Positions 27,931-37,463 of a DNA stretch of 64,000 bases are shown piece after piece. A model generated the notes under the pieces. It searched no databases. It was given only the letters and a program-made list of their open reading frames with translations, and was not told where the DNA came from. Both the position numbers and the translations under genes were made by a program. The stretch's first letter is position 1. Every line of letters starts with the position of its first letter. This DNA is from Candidatus Peribacteraceae bacterium (GTDB lineage Bacteria; Patescibacteriota; Gracilibacteria; Peribacterales; Peribacteraceae), in the NCBI GenBank assembly GCA_028718905.1, contig JAQUKV010000006.1, forward strand, positions 41,300 to 105,299. Direction: 5' to 3'.

Positions 27931-29298
27931 TCATTCCGCTCCGTTCTTCTTCTCCTCGGCTTTGGCGCCCGGTCGTTTCTTCGTCTTCTTCCTGCCGCTC
28001 AATTCCTCCACGATATCGAAGGAAGATGCTGCCTTCTGCGGTGATTCGGCTGTCTCGTCTTTTCCGCTGACCGGCGGGGACGCGTGAGCGGACGGGACGG
28101 GTTGTACACGTTCAGAAGCCGGTAAATGCTCGACCTCTGCGCGCTGGCGGTCCATACCCTCCCGGATCTTCGCAACGGCCTCGAGCACCGCAAGCTGGAA
28201 ATTGGCTGCCTGCGGCAGGCGGAAGCCGGATGCCCGCGGATGCCCGCCGCCCCTGAAGAGCTGCGCTGCGAGCACATTGGCGTCAATGGCCGGCGAGGAT
28301 CGCATGCTCGCCTTGATTTCACCGTCCTCCATTTCGACGAAAATGACGTGCACGTCCGCATCGGGGATCGTGGAGATCAGTTCATCCAGAATGCCCGAAA
28401 CCTCCCTGCTCTGTGCGCCCATTTCGGCCAGATCTTCGCGGCTGACGGCGGACCAGGCGACCTTGGCACGATCATCGATCTGGATGCGGTTGAGGGCGCG
28501 TCCCCAGATCTTGAGCGTCGTGAGAGGCTTGGTCTTGTAAATATGCTGGATGATCTCCTGCTGCCGCGCCCCGAGATCCAGAAGCTCCGCAGCCACCTCG
28601 AGGGAACGCGGCGTGGTGTTGGGATTCTGAAAACTGCGCGTATCGGTGATGAGCCCCGTGAGGAGAAGGGTCGCCAGATCCCCCGTGATCTTCTCGCGCC
28701 AGTGGGGAACGTGCGTGAACCAGTGATAGAGCACCTCCGTCACGCTGGCCGAAGTCGTGTCGATCAGCTGCAACTGACCGTACCGCGTATTCGAGATGTG
28801 ATGATCGATATTGAGCACAGGGACCTCCGCGAACAGGTCCACGTGCTGAAGGTACAGCGAACCTAAAAGCGACAAATCCGCCGAGTCGACCACCACGACA
28901 AGATCGTAACGCTGTTCCCCTTCCCCGAGTGAAATCTGCTGCGGACGGATGCGCCCGTTCTTGGGAACGACGATGATGTTCACGCGGTGATCCTCCACGG
29001 TGTAGCGCAGCTTATCCACCTCCACCCCCTCATCCAGATTCACCGTGATGATGAAGTTCTGGGAATCCGCGATTTCGCCCGAAACCCGTTCGAACCCCGG
29101 CAGGAACTGGAGCGATTCGGGCGGGGAGTCGGGGCAGACCACCGTGACATCCTTGCCAATCGCCCGGAAGAGCTGATAGCACGAGAGCGCCCCCGAGAGG
29201 GCATCGGGATCCACGTTGGCGTGGCACACCACCAGGATGCGCTGGTGCTCCTCAATTGCTCTGGTGGCCGCTGATAGCTCTTGGGGGGAGAGACTCAT
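27931..29298 (-). CDS. DHH/DHHA1 family phosphoesterase (NrnA-like)
   Basis: ILVVCHANVDPDALSGALS, VVVVDSADLS, NIDHHISNTRYG, GGGHPRASGFRL. Confidence 0.9.
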   Translation of the reverse strand: MSLSPQELSAATRAIEEHQRILVVCHANVDPDALSGALSCYQLFRAIGKDVTVVCPDSPPESLQFLPGFERVSGEIADSQNFIITVNLDEGVEVDKLRYTVEDHRVNIIVVPKNGRIRPQQISLGEGEQRYDLVVVVDSADLSLLGSLYLQHVDLFAEVPVLNIDHHISNTRYGQLQLIDTTSASVTEVLYHWFTHVPHWREKITGDLATLLLTGLITDTRSFQNPNTTPRSLEVAAELLDLGARQQEIIQHIYKTKPLTTLKIWGRALNRIQIDDRAKVAWSAVSREDLAEMGAQSREVSGILDELISTIPDADVHVIFVEMEDGEIKASMRSSPAIDANVLAAQLFRGGGHPRASGFRLPQAANFQLAVLEAVAKIREGMDRQRAEVEHLPASERVQPVPSAHASPPVSGKDETAESPQKAASSFDIVEELSGRKKTKKRPGAKAEEKKNGAE

Positions 29299-29365
29299 CC
29301 AAATGAAGAGAATCGGGAGGAAACGCAGGGCAGCACAGAATTCCAAATCGGAATGTCAAATCCGC

Positions 29366-29420
29366 TACTCCTCTCCCCCCAAACAGGGGGAGAGGTGGGT
29401 GAGGGGGGCTTGCCAGCAGA
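29366..29420. repeat. CCCTCTCC/GGAGAGG-type intergenic inverted repeat
   Basis: CTCCTCTCCCCCCAAACAGGGGGAGAGGTGGGTGAGGGG. Confidence 0.7.
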
Positions 29421-29570
29421 GAAGCGTTGAGAAGTCATATCAGAAATTCAACTTAACATTGTAACACAATTTATAGTATTTATCAACTCCCCTGTTTGGC
29501 CGTCTGTTTGCACCTGGTGTCGGCATAAGGGGCGTATGGAAGCACAAAGAAAGACGCCGGGCAATCGAAA

Positions 29571-29596
29571 AGGGATCGCCCGCACGAGCGATCCCT
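29571..29596 (-). terminator. intrinsic terminator downstream of the NAGK/GNAT gene
   Basis: AGGGATCGC-CCGCACGA-GCGATCCCT followed by TTTT on the minus strand. Confidence 0.75.
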
Positions 29597-29606
29597 CTTC
29601 CAGACA

Positions 29607-30908
29607 CTACGTTCGCGAGGGCGCTTCCTCTTTATGCCAGGTGCAGAAGCACGGATCACGCTTCTTGACATCGTACTGCGCAACGCAGGGCAGACAATCG
29701 AAGAAGGCAGGATGCTCCTTCTGCAGCGCGGATACCGGACCCAGATTCTCGAAGAGATTGCGCGCGAAGAGCGCAGCAGACTCGGGCGAGCTCGCGAAGG
29801 CGAAGATATTTTTCGCCCGCTTCTGTGCCTCCTGCAGGATGGCATCACCGATGCCCGTCCCGTTGTAATCCGAACACATGGTGGCGAACTCCGTCCAGCT
29901 GCCTCCCCGCGGAATGAGCGCAAATGCACCCAGAACGGAATTACTGACCTTGAGAAGATGGACATGCTTCTTGAGCTCCCGTAACTCTGCCGTGGACCGG
30001 TCGCGGAAATGCCCGCTCAGGACGTTCTTCTGATACAGCGCATCGAAGATCGCTTCATCGGAAGCATCCTGCGGAGGCGGCTCACAGACGACGGAGGCGC
30101 GCGAGACGACCAGCGTTCCACTCCCCAATATGCGCTCGATTTCCTGCCGGACGCCCGCAACACCGGTGATGACGACCTTCGCCAGGTAATCCAGCATCTG
30201 CCGCGCTTCCCGCAGCTTTTTCTGCATGCCACCGCCTCCACCAGTCACATCAATGAAGGCGTGAGTTCCGTCATCGGCGATGTCCTCCTTCCAGAGGAGC
30301 GAAGCCACGCGCCCTTTGTGCAGAACGCCGCCCGTTTCCGTGACGAAGATGGCCTCATTGATCGCAGGGTCCTCCTGTTGGACGATCACGCGCGCCGTAT
30401 CATCCGCATTCACATTCAAGAGCGACTGTCCGTCACTCCCGACGGAAGGAATGACGATGACGGGACTCTGCTGCAGGCCCTCAACCGATTCCGGTTCGCC
30501 GACGAACCCGAGCTCGGTCAGGTGTCTGCAGTGCAGCTGCTTTGGGGTGAAGATGGATGCCTGCGGCAACCACTGCCGAAGCTGGGTCTGAATGCTCTGA
30601 TGCGCCGGCAGAACGCCGTGCAGCAACTGCTGTTCGCTCGTCACCCGTCTGCCGGCGACACGCTTGGGCTCGACCCACGGCTGCCCCGTCCGTGCGAGGT
30701 GCTCTTTGAAAAACTGCGTGTTCTGTTCGCCCGCGCCGCACACCACGATGAAGCGGATGTGTTCGCGCGCAAGCGCCTGAATATCCTGAATGAGATCCGG
30801 CATCGCCTCACTGAGGAGTGTTTTTCCGCTCACTTTGAGCAGCAGGGTTTTTCCGGCGTACTTGTGGTGGTACGCATCGGATACCGATGATGATTCTGGT
30901 GGAAACAT
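29607..30908 (-). CDS. amino-acid-kinase (acetylglutamate-kinase-like) + GNAT domain fusion, N-acetylglutamate synthase-like
   Basis: TLLLKVSGKTLLSEAMPDLIQDIQALAREHIRFIVVCGAGEQNTQFF; NVNADDTARVIVQQ; C-terminal GNAT-like TEFATMCSDYNGTGIGDAILQEAQKRA. Confidence 0.75.
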   Translation of the reverse strand: MFPPESSSVSDAYHHKYAGKTLLLKVSGKTLLSEAMPDLIQDIQALAREHIRFIVVCGAGEQNTQFFKEHLARTGQPWVEPKRVAGRRVTSEQQLLHGVLPAHQSIQTQLRQWLPQASIFTPKQLHCRHLTELGFVGEPESVEGLQQSPVIVIPSVGSDGQSLLNVNADDTARVIVQQEDPAINEAIFVTETGGVLHKGRVASLLWKEDIADDGTHAFIDVTGGGGGMQKKLREARQMLDYLAKVVITGVAGVRQEIERILGSGTLVVSRASVVCEPPPQDASDEAIFDALYQKNVLSGHFRDRSTAELRELKKHVHLLKVSNSVLGAFALIPRGGSWTEFATMCSDYNGTGIGDAILQEAQKRAKNIFAFASSPESAALFARNLFENLGPVSALQKEHPAFFDCLPCVAQYDVKKRDPCFCTWHKEEAPSRT

Positions 30909-31234
30909 GGGAAGTGAATGATGAATCGCAGCACGGTACTTCGCATCTCCGCGGAGGGTGTGCTGCGGCGACGGTAGATCCGTCAGCCCTGTCCCTCTAC
31001 GGAGGAGCGACGGATGCGACGCGCGATGATGAGGAGGAGAATCATCATGGAAACAACGGAAGAACCCCTGCGGAAAAGAGATTCTTTCAGAGGTGACTTG
31101 CTTTTGAGACTTGAGCGTTCAGGCCGTCACCTCTTTACGAGGCGCGGCGGCAGAAACAGAACTGAAGGAATAATGGCTTCACGATTGACTCATCATAGAT
31201 ATTTTTCGAGAAGTGTCAATTGCCGCATTCACAG

Positions 31235-31295
31235 GGAACATATGGCTTGCCATGAGGCGCCCCGCAAACGCGGGGCGACGAATGGTCGGGGCGAC
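31235..31295. repeat. 61-bp direct repeat, copy R1
   Basis: GGAACATATGGCTTGCCATGAGGCGCCCCGCAAACGCGGGGCGACGAATGGTCGGGGCGAC, identical to 31555..31615. Confidence 0.97.
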
Positions 31296-31309
31296 CCTTC
31301 AGCTTCGCT

Positions 31310-31561
31310 TCAGGGCAAGCTGGACAATTGCCATAGTTTCTCCTTCTTTTCGCGTCTCCATCCTTTAATTTCCTTCTCACGCTTCCTTGCACTCGCACGA
31401 TCCGGCTGTTCTTCTGCCCAAAGAAATCGTTTCATGGGAATAGTATGCGTATGCTTGCAGGCAATGCCCTGCTCATGCTCACGAATCCTGCGCCGTAAAT
31501 CATCAGTATGACCGACGTAGTAAGATTCATTCCTCAATTCGAGCACGTATACATGGAACAT
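31310..31561 (-). CDS. GIY-YIG nuclease family protein (UPF0213-like)
   Basis: MFHVYVLELRNESYYVGHTDDLRRRIREHEQG...RKREKEIKGWRREKKEKLW; start codon lies within R2. Confidence 0.9.
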   Translation of the reverse strand: MFHVYVLELRNESYYVGHTDDLRRRIREHEQGIACKHTHTIPMKRFLWAEEQPDRASARKREKEIKGWRREKKEKLWQLSSLP

Positions 31562-31615
31562 ATGGCTTGCCATGAGGCGCCCCGCAAACGCGGGGCGACG
31601 AATGGTCGGGGCGAC
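31555..31615. repeat. 61-bp direct repeat, copy R2 (overlaps tRNA-Pro 3' end)
   Basis: Identical to R1; last 13 nt are the tRNA-Pro 3' terminus including CCA. Confidence 0.97.
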
Positions 31616-31679
31616 AGGACTTGAACCTGCGACCTCTTGCACCCCATGCAAGCGTTCTAGCCAACTGAACTACGCCCCG
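31603..31679 (-). tRNA. tRNA-Pro(GGG)
   Basis: CGGGGCGTAGTTCAGTTGGCTAGAACGCTTGCATGGGGTGCAAGAGGTCGCAGGTTCAAGTCCTGTCGCCCCGACCA; full cloverleaf. Confidence 0.95.
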
Positions 31680-31715
31680 ACGCGCAAACTATAGCAGTGA
31701 TACCATTGATACTGC

Positions 31716-31970
31716 ATGGAAAATCCAGAATCTCAAATCGCCACAATCATGGAACGCAACCGGCGCGTCGAAGCCGACAAGGCGTGGGAAGTGAGCTGGA
31801 CCCGCCGCATCCTCATCACCGCTCTGACGTACGGCATCGCTGTCCTTTTCCTCTGGCTGATCGCAAGCCCGAACTTCTGGCTCAATGCCGCCGTTCCCGC
31901 TTTGGGCTACCTGCTCTCCACCCTCTCGCTGCCGTGGGTGAAGCAGTGGTGGCTCAGCAGAAAGCAGTAA
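31716..31970 (+). CDS. small two-TM hypothetical protein
   Basis: 84 aa; RILITALTYGIAVLFLWLIASPNFWLNAAVPALGYLLSTLSLP. Confidence 0.7.
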   Translation: MENPESQIATIMERNRRVEADKAWEVSWTRRILITALTYGIAVLFLWLIASPNFWLNAAVPALGYLLSTLSLPWVKQWWLSRKQ

Positions 31971-32027
31971 GTATTCAGCAGTACGCATGATATTTGCCTG
32001 CGTACTGCTTACTGCTGTCTGCTTTCT
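31959..32027. repeat. inverted word-array hairpin (AGTACGCA/GCAGTAAG words)
   Basis: AGAAAGCAGTAAGTATTCAGCAGTACGCA-tgatatttgcc-TGCGTACTGCTTACTGCTGTCTGCTTTCT between convergent genes. Confidence 0.8.
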
Positions 32028-33291
32028 ACGAAAACGGTGAGACGTACCGCGCCTTCGCTTCCAACTCCTCTTCGATTCTCAGCAGCTGATTGTACTTGCA
32101 CACCCGATCCGTCCTTGAAGCAGAACCTGTCTTGATCTGTCCCGTCCCGAGAGCCACGGCCAGATCAGCAATGAACGTATCCTCCGTCTCGCCGCTGCGA
32201 TGACTCACGATCGCCCTCCAGCCGCTCTGCTGCGCCAGCTCGATGGCATCCACGGTTTCCGACACCGTGCCGATCTGATTCAGCTTGATGAGGATGGCGT
32301 TGGCGGCTTGCTCGTGAATCGCACGTTCCAGCCGCTTCACGTTCGTGACGAGGAGGTCATCCCCGACGAGCTGAATCTTTTTGCCGAGCGTCTTCTGCAT
32401 CTCTTTGAATCCGTCCCAGTCATCCTCGCTGTGACTGTCCTCGATCGAGACGATCGGATAGCGGTCGCAGAGCGCGGCATAGAACGCCGTGAGCTCCGTC
32501 GAAGAGAATTTCTTGCCGTCCACGGTATAGACGTCTTTGGAATAAAATTCGGACGCAGCCGCATCAATGGCCAGCTTCACCTGCGCCCCGTACCCCGCCT
32601 CTTCGATCGCACGTGCAAGGAATGAGAATGCCTCAGTACTGTCCTTCACGCGCGGCGCGAATCCCCCCTCATCCCCCACGGCCGTAATGTGTCCCGCTTC
32701 GTGCAGAAGCTTCTTCAGTGTCATAAAGACTTCGACGCCCGCACGCAGCGCATCCGAGAAACGCGTAAACCCGACGGGAACGATCATGCACTCCTGCAGC
32801 GAGAGGCCGCTATCCGCATGCTTGCCGCCGTTCATCACGTTCATCATCGGCACTGGTAGCACGGGATCGCCCGCGCCGAACTGGTCGTGCAGGGACCGCC
32901 AGAGCGATTGCTTCTCGCTCGCGGCCCGCGCGCGGCAGACCGCCATCGAAACGCCGAGAATGGCATTTGCCCCCAGCGCAGATTTTGCCTCCGTGCCGTC
33001 GAGAGCGATGAGTGCGGCATCGATGGCACGCTGGTCGGAGGCATCCTTGCCGGTCAGAGCCTTTGCGATGACTCCGTTCACATTCGCGACGGCCTTCAGA
33101 ACGGATTTGCCGCCAAAGAGCTTCTTGTCGCCATCCCGCAGCTCCAACGCTTCGTGCGAACCGGTGGAAGCACCCGAAGGCACCGCGGCTCTGCCAAAGG
33201 AGCCATCGGAAAGCAGACAGTCCACTTCGACGGTGGGTGTCCCGCGGGAATCGAGAATCTGGCGTGCATGGAGGCGTTGGATCGTCGGCAC
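32026..33291 (-). CDS. eno: enolase
   Basis: GTG start; [67 protein letters not shown]. Confidence 0.96.
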   Translation of the reverse strand: MPTIQRLHARQILDSRGTPTVEVDCLLSDGSFGRAAVPSGASTGSHEALELRDGDKKLFGGKSVLKAVANVNGVIAKALTGKDASDQRAIDAALIALDGTEAKSALGANAILGVSMAVCRARAASEKQSLWRSLHDQFGAGDPVLPVPMMNVMNGGKHADSGLSLQECMIVPVGFTRFSDALRAGVEVFMTLKKLLHEAGHITAVGDEGGFAPRVKDSTEAFSFLARAIEEAGYGAQVKLAIDAAASEFYSKDVYTVDGKKFSSTELTAFYAALCDRYPIVSIEDSHSEDDWDGFKEMQKTLGKKIQLVGDDLLVTNVKRLERAIHEQAANAILIKLNQIGTVSETVDAIELAQQSGWRAIVSHRSGETEDTFIADLAVALGTGQIKTGSASRTDRVCKYNQLLRIEEELEAKARYVSPFS

Positions 33292-33344
33292 AGGCAAAAG
33301 GGAAAGATGCCTGCATCCTAACACAATCTCCTACGCCCTACCCC

Positions 33345-34271
33345 CTACGCCCTCCTCCGCGCCCTGTCATGCAACACCGCCGTGTATCCCGCCAGCATCA
33401 GAAAAATGAACGCTCCGACCTCCGGACCCGACGAGGGCAGCTTGGCCGGCATCGTCTTGACCTCTTTCAGTTCCGTTCCGGTCCCCGCGCTGGACTGCGA
33501 GGAGGCAACGAGGGCGATCAGCGAAGAGGCGGAAAGACTGCTGGAACCCGCAAGACGCGCTTCGCGCGCCTCCTTGCGGCGCTGCTCGGCCTGCCGGAGC
33601 TTCTCGCGCCAGCTCTCCTCGCCGGCATCACTCGAGGCGCTCAAGTTCTGCTGCGTGGGCAACCTGCCGGCCAGACGGACGCCGAGGAATTCCTTTCCTT
33701 CCAACTGCGTCAGCCACTCCCCTCCCCAGAGCACGGAGGCGAGCTGCCGGTCCCAGTGCGTGGTTTGCTGGCTCGCCAGTGCACCCCCCACGAAGGGAAT
33801 GAAGGCAAGCAGAAGCAGCGTGACACGCGGCACGCGGCGGCGCACCACCTGCAGGCAGTAACTTAAGAGCAGAATGAAGGCGACCGTCACGGCGGAAAGC
33901 GTCCAGCCCCACGTGTAGAAGCTTACAACCATCAAAGCGCGCGGGAGCTCCAGTGCCACCACTTCGATACCCATCCACAGCAGCAACATGAGGGCTGGAA
34001 ACCAGTGGAGCAACCGAAACGCATGATCGGCGCGGCGGCGCCTGAAGAGAGCGAAGAGCGAGAGCGGGTACAGCACACTGATCGCGAAGAGAATCGCCCA
34101 CGGCAGAGCGCCCGCCGGAAGATCGGGGAGAGTCGGGAGCAGGAGCCCCGTAAGAAGGATGACGACGCCGAGGAGGAAGACTAAGAATGTTTCCGTAGCG
34201 TGCTTGAGAGGCATAAAAAGGGGTTGATCCTCTCGAAGGTCGGCTACCCTGTCAAGTTCATTGAACACCAA
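33345..34271 (-). CDS. membrane protein with C-terminal LPSSGPE-TM-RRR sorting-like tail
   Basis: Multiple TMs; C-terminus KLPSSGPEVGAFIFLMLAGYTAVLHDRARRRA. Confidence 0.7.
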   Translation of the reverse strand: MVFNELDRVADLREDQPLFMPLKHATETFLVFLLGVVILLTGLLLPTLPDLPAGALPWAILFAISVLYPLSLFALFRRRRADHAFRLLHWFPALMLLLWMGIEVVALELPRALMVVSFYTWGWTLSAVTVAFILLLSYCLQVVRRRVPRVTLLLLAFIPFVGGALASQQTTHWDRQLASVLWGGEWLTQLEGKEFLGVRLAGRLPTQQNLSASSDAGEESWREKLRQAEQRRKEAREARLAGSSSLSASSLIALVASSQSSAGTGTELKEVKTMPAKLPSSGPEVGAFIFLMLAGYTAVLHDRARRRA

Positions 34272-34324
34272 AGAAGAACGGCAGGACTTGCGCAGTACCG
34301 GATAATGTAATCAGGTGCTCATTT

Positions 34325-34738
34325 CTATTTTTTCCGGTGCGGAAGATAACGATCCCGCGGATCATCCGAGACGTCTGCAGGAAGCTTTTCGTAGTAACGC
34401 ATCCTGAAAAGCCGGATCTGCACACCGAGGAACAGCGCAAGCGCGATCCCCCACAGAACCCACCACAGGCGCATGGCGAGAAACCCGATGCTCTCCACAC
34501 GCGATACGACGAAGATGAGCCCCGAGACGCCGAACCAGAAGGCGGCGCCTGACCACGAACGGCTGAGCTTTTTCATCACGGGATTGCCCATCCGTCCGCG
34601 CCAGAAGCGGAACGCAAACGAGAAGAGCAAAAGAAGCGCGCAGGCAACCAACGGGACCAGCATGCTGGTACTGCCGTAGTGGGCATTGCCGGGGTTCGGC
34701 CAGAAGAGGTAAATGAAGAGCGACTGGAGCGTTGCCAT
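34325..34738 (-). CDS. hypothetical membrane protein
   Basis: MATLQSLFIYLFWPNPGNAHYGSTSMLVPLVACALLLLFSFAFRFW...; start overlaps the next ORF region. Confidence 0.6.
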   Translation of the reverse strand: MATLQSLFIYLFWPNPGNAHYGSTSMLVPLVACALLLLFSFAFRFWRGRMGNPVMKKLSRSWSGAAFWFGVSGLIFVVSRVESIGFLAMRLWWVLWGIALALFLGVQIRLFRMRYYEKLPADVSDDPRDRYLPHRKK

Positions 34739-34752
34739 GAAAAGAGGGGGAA

Positions 34753-35103
34753 TCAGTCCTGCGAAGAGGATTTTTTGCCGGAACGGGGTTTGCCGAGCAA
34801 CTTTGCGGAAAGGGAAAGCACGAGTGTCTCCTGTTCGCGTTCGCGGATCGTGCGCGCCGGGCGGATGAGGAGGTACAGCAGGAATCCGACACCCGGAAGC
34901 AACGCCGTAAGCAAAATGCAGAACGTCATGTACAGAAACGAATGCGTCCGAAGCAGGATGTCCCGCGTGACGAAGAACACGAGAAAAATCACAACGAATC
35001 CGATGAAGAGCAGACCGCCCTGCATCATCCGGAGAATCGGATCCGCCGAAAGGAACAGGAGGAACGGATCGAAGAAAGACTGGAGAGATGCGAAGAACTG
35101 CAT
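34753..35103 (-). CDS. hypothetical membrane protein
   Basis: MQFFASLQSFFDPFLLFLSADPILRMMQGGLLFIGFVVIFLVFFVTRDILLRTH... Confidence 0.65.
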   Translation of the reverse strand: MQFFASLQSFFDPFLLFLSADPILRMMQGGLLFIGFVVIFLVFFVTRDILLRTHSFLYMTFCILLTALLPGVGFLLYLLIRPARTIREREQETLVLSLSAKLLGKPRSGKKSSSQD

Positions 35104-35202
35104 AGAAGAGAAGGATAGAAAACCAACGGGCGGAGTAATCGAGCACCGTTGCCGAGTGCAGAATACCGCCTCCCGTCCCTGCTGCAAACATAGACTTTTT
35201 TA

Positions 35203-35423
35203 ATAACCGTCGCGAAGCGCTGGGTGGCTCTGCCCGTTCGACTCCTCGTTCTGCTTCGCTTCACTCGTCGCTCAGGGCACCCTGAGCGCAGTCGCAGGGT
35301 GACGGGTCCCAGCGCTGCCTGCCTGTCGGCAGACAGGGAGCGACACCGCTTAAGGGAAAAGAGAGTTCGTGAGAGAAAAACGCTCGCCCTGAGCGAAGCC
35401 GAAGGGTAGGTTTGTCTCTCACG
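35203..35423 (+). repeat. double-hairpin element E1, copy B
   Basis: AATAACCGTCGCGAAGCGCTGGGTGGCTCTG...CCCAGCGCTG...GGGAAAAGAGAGTTCGTGAGAGAAAAACG...GTAGGTTTGTCTCTCACG; ends 2 nt from the lgt stop codon; nested CCCTGAGCG palindromes at 35278-35301 and 35387-35406. Confidence 0.85.
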
Positions 35424-35424
35424 C

Positions 35425-36348
35425 TCAAAGGTGCGGGTACCGCCGCCGATGGACCACAACGTACACGACGGTGGCCAGCAGCGCCAGTATGGCGAGGAAT
35501 TGGCTGAACCGTAACTCGTGTGTCTGGAGCGGCAGATGAGACCGGAGCAGTGCATACCCGCCGAACACGAGCAGCAGCACGCCCTCGAAGAGCAGCAACA
35601 TCCGGCGCGAGAGCATGAGCTCGATGACGGCGAAGACGCCAAGGCTCACAAAGAGGGAGATCAGGATAATGAAATCCACGGTCGTGGCGAACACCGGGAT
35701 CGTGAAATCCCCGCGAAAGTACTCCAGAATGAATGTGCCGACGCTTGCGCAGATGATACCGATCAACGTCTCGGTTCCCGCACGCTTGCTGTATTTGCGG
35801 ATGATGAGAAGCAGGAACGTGAGCACAAGGGAGAAGAAAGCATAGTAGAGCTGCACCGGGTGGATGGGCACGGCGTAGCGGACAGAGATCGAATCGTACG
35901 TCACACCCCAAAAGACATCCGTCGGTTTGCCGTAGGAATGCCCGGCGAAGAAGAGCCCCAGCCAGCTGAACGTGGAGCCGAGCATCGTGGCGGGCAGCAG
36001 GACATCCAGCCACTGCAGGAATGTGGCGCGATGGCTGCGGGTGGACCAGAAGAGGATGATGCCGATGCCGATGGCGCCGCCGAGAAAACTGAATCCCCCG
36101 TCCCAGATGATGAAAATGCGCGGCAGATCATTCCAGTACACGCGGTACTGCGTGATGATGGCGATCACCCTCCCGCTCACGAGAAATCCGATCAAGTACC
36201 ACCACGCATGATCGCGGAAATGCTGCAGCGAGAGATTCGCACTGCCGGCGAGCCGGAGGAAGAACTCCGTCGAGATCCAGATGCCGATGAGCAGGAACAC
36301 GACCGAGGTCCAGATGAGGAACGGACCGACAGGAAACGCTTGGAACAT
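35425..36348 (-). CDS. lgt: prolipoprotein diacylglyceryl transferase
   Basis: WWYLIGFLVSGRVIAIITQYRVYW; WDGGFSFLGGAIG; YAVPIHPVQLYYA; EYFRGD. Confidence 0.9.
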   Translation of the reverse strand: MFQAFPVGPFLIWTSVVFLLIGIWISTEFFLRLAGSANLSLQHFRDHAWWYLIGFLVSGRVIAIITQYRVYWNDLPRIFIIWDGGFSFLGGAIGIGIILFWSTRSHRATFLQWLDVLLPATMLGSTFSWLGLFFAGHSYGKPTDVFWGVTYDSISVRYAVPIHPVQLYYAFFSLVLTFLLLIIRKYSKRAGTETLIGIICASVGTFILEYFRGDFTIPVFATTVDFIILISLFVSLGVFAVIELMLSRRMLLLFEGVLLLVFGGYALLRSHLPLQTHELRFSQFLAILALLATVVYVVVHRRRYPHL

Positions 36349-36439
36349 CGAAGGAAGAATAGCAGAGACCTGCCTCACCCCCCAACCCCCTCTCCCCACC
36401 TGCCAACAATTCCAGCGCACCCCCTGCTACACTCCCCTC

Positions 36440-37399
36440 ATGCTCCTGCATCAGGAACGCCAGGGCGAAGTGAACGTTCTTCTTTCAACTTTGCTCAGCA
36501 GTGCCCTCCCCGTCGTCATCATTCTGAGTTTCACGAACCTTCCTCCCCTCTTCTCCGCGGGAATGAGCACGCTCTTCGCCGGAGGATTCTTCGCCTGCCT
36601 GCTCACCCTGAAACGGGAATGGCCGTTCTTGCTGCGATGCACAGCATGGAGAGATATTCTCCTCGCGACTTTCTTCATTGGCATTGCCGGGTACGGCTGC
36701 TACTTCCTAGGCCTCAAATACACGACAGCGGGCAACGCCGCGATCCTGAGTACCACTGAAGTCTTCTTCTCCTTTCTCATCTTGGGACTCCTGTTACGCC
36801 ATGAACCTTTGCTGCCACGGACGGTGGCTGGCGCCGTATGTATGGTCTGCGGAGCGCTCTTGATCCTGCTGCCCAAGGGGACCGGCGCATGGCAATGGGG
36901 CAACCTGCTCATCCTGTTAAGTGCCGCCTTGGCACCATTTGGAAATCGCTATGCGCAACGCGCAAGAAAAGTGGTGTCAACCAATGTCATTATGTTTTGC
37001 CGAAGCATCATCAGCGGAGGTTGCCTGTTACTGCTCGCCCTCACCTTCGAACAGACACCGACACATGAAGCGGTATTCGCATCATTGGCTTTTCTGCTTG
37101 CCAATGGCTTCCTTCTACTCGGGCTCTCGGTCTCTCTCTGGGTGGAAGCCATTCATTTGATTCCCATCACCAAAGCCGTCGCGATGGTGAGTATCCTGCC
37201 GCTCTGCACGCTGCTCGTGGCCTGGCTCGTCCTCCACGAAACACCGTCGGTTCTGCAGATCGCTTCGCTCCTTCCCATCGCGGCAGGAATGTTCCTCCTC
37301 ACGAAGCCTGCACGAACACCCCCTCTCCCTGCCCCTCTCCCACAGGGAGAGGGAAGGCCTCATGGCATGGAGAAGGTCAGTCTTGAGAAAGGACAATGA
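36440..37399 (+). CDS. DMT superfamily (EamA) permease
   Basis: About 10 hydrophobic segments; YTTAGNAAILSTTEVFFSFLILGLLLRHEPLL; GALLILL. Confidence 0.8.
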   Translation: MLLHQERQGEVNVLLSTLLSSALPVVIILSFTNLPPLFSAGMSTLFAGGFFACLLTLKREWPFLLRCTAWRDILLATFFIGIAGYGCYFLGLKYTTAGNAAILSTTEVFFSFLILGLLLRHEPLLPRTVAGAVCMVCGALLILLPKGTGAWQWGNLLILLSAALAPFGNRYAQRARKVVSTNVIMFCRSIISGGCLLLLALTFEQTPTHEAVFASLAFLLANGFLLLGLSVSLWVEAIHLIPITKAVAMVSILPLCTLLVAWLVLHETPSVLQIASLLPIAAGMFLLTKPARTPPLPAPLPQGEGRPHGMEKVSLEKGQ

Positions 37400-37451
37400 A
37401 AACATGAGGGTCTCCCCTCCCCCAACGGGGGAGGAGGGTCGGGAGAGGGGT
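37316..37451. repeat. CCCTCTCCC/GGGAGAGGG-type repeats (two adjacent)
   Basis: CCCCTCTCCCACAGGGAGAGGG and CTCCCCTCCCCCAACGGGGGAGGAGGGTCGGGAGAGGGG. Confidence 0.7.
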
Positions 37452-37463
37452 AAACAATCTCGA

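Noticed and set aside
30887-31200. Leader peptide/attenuator upstream of the NAGK/GNAT gene
   Set aside because: A GCAGCAC..GTGCTGC hairpin and small ORFs exist, but there is no arginine codon run in the correct orientation and no terminator/antiterminator pair.
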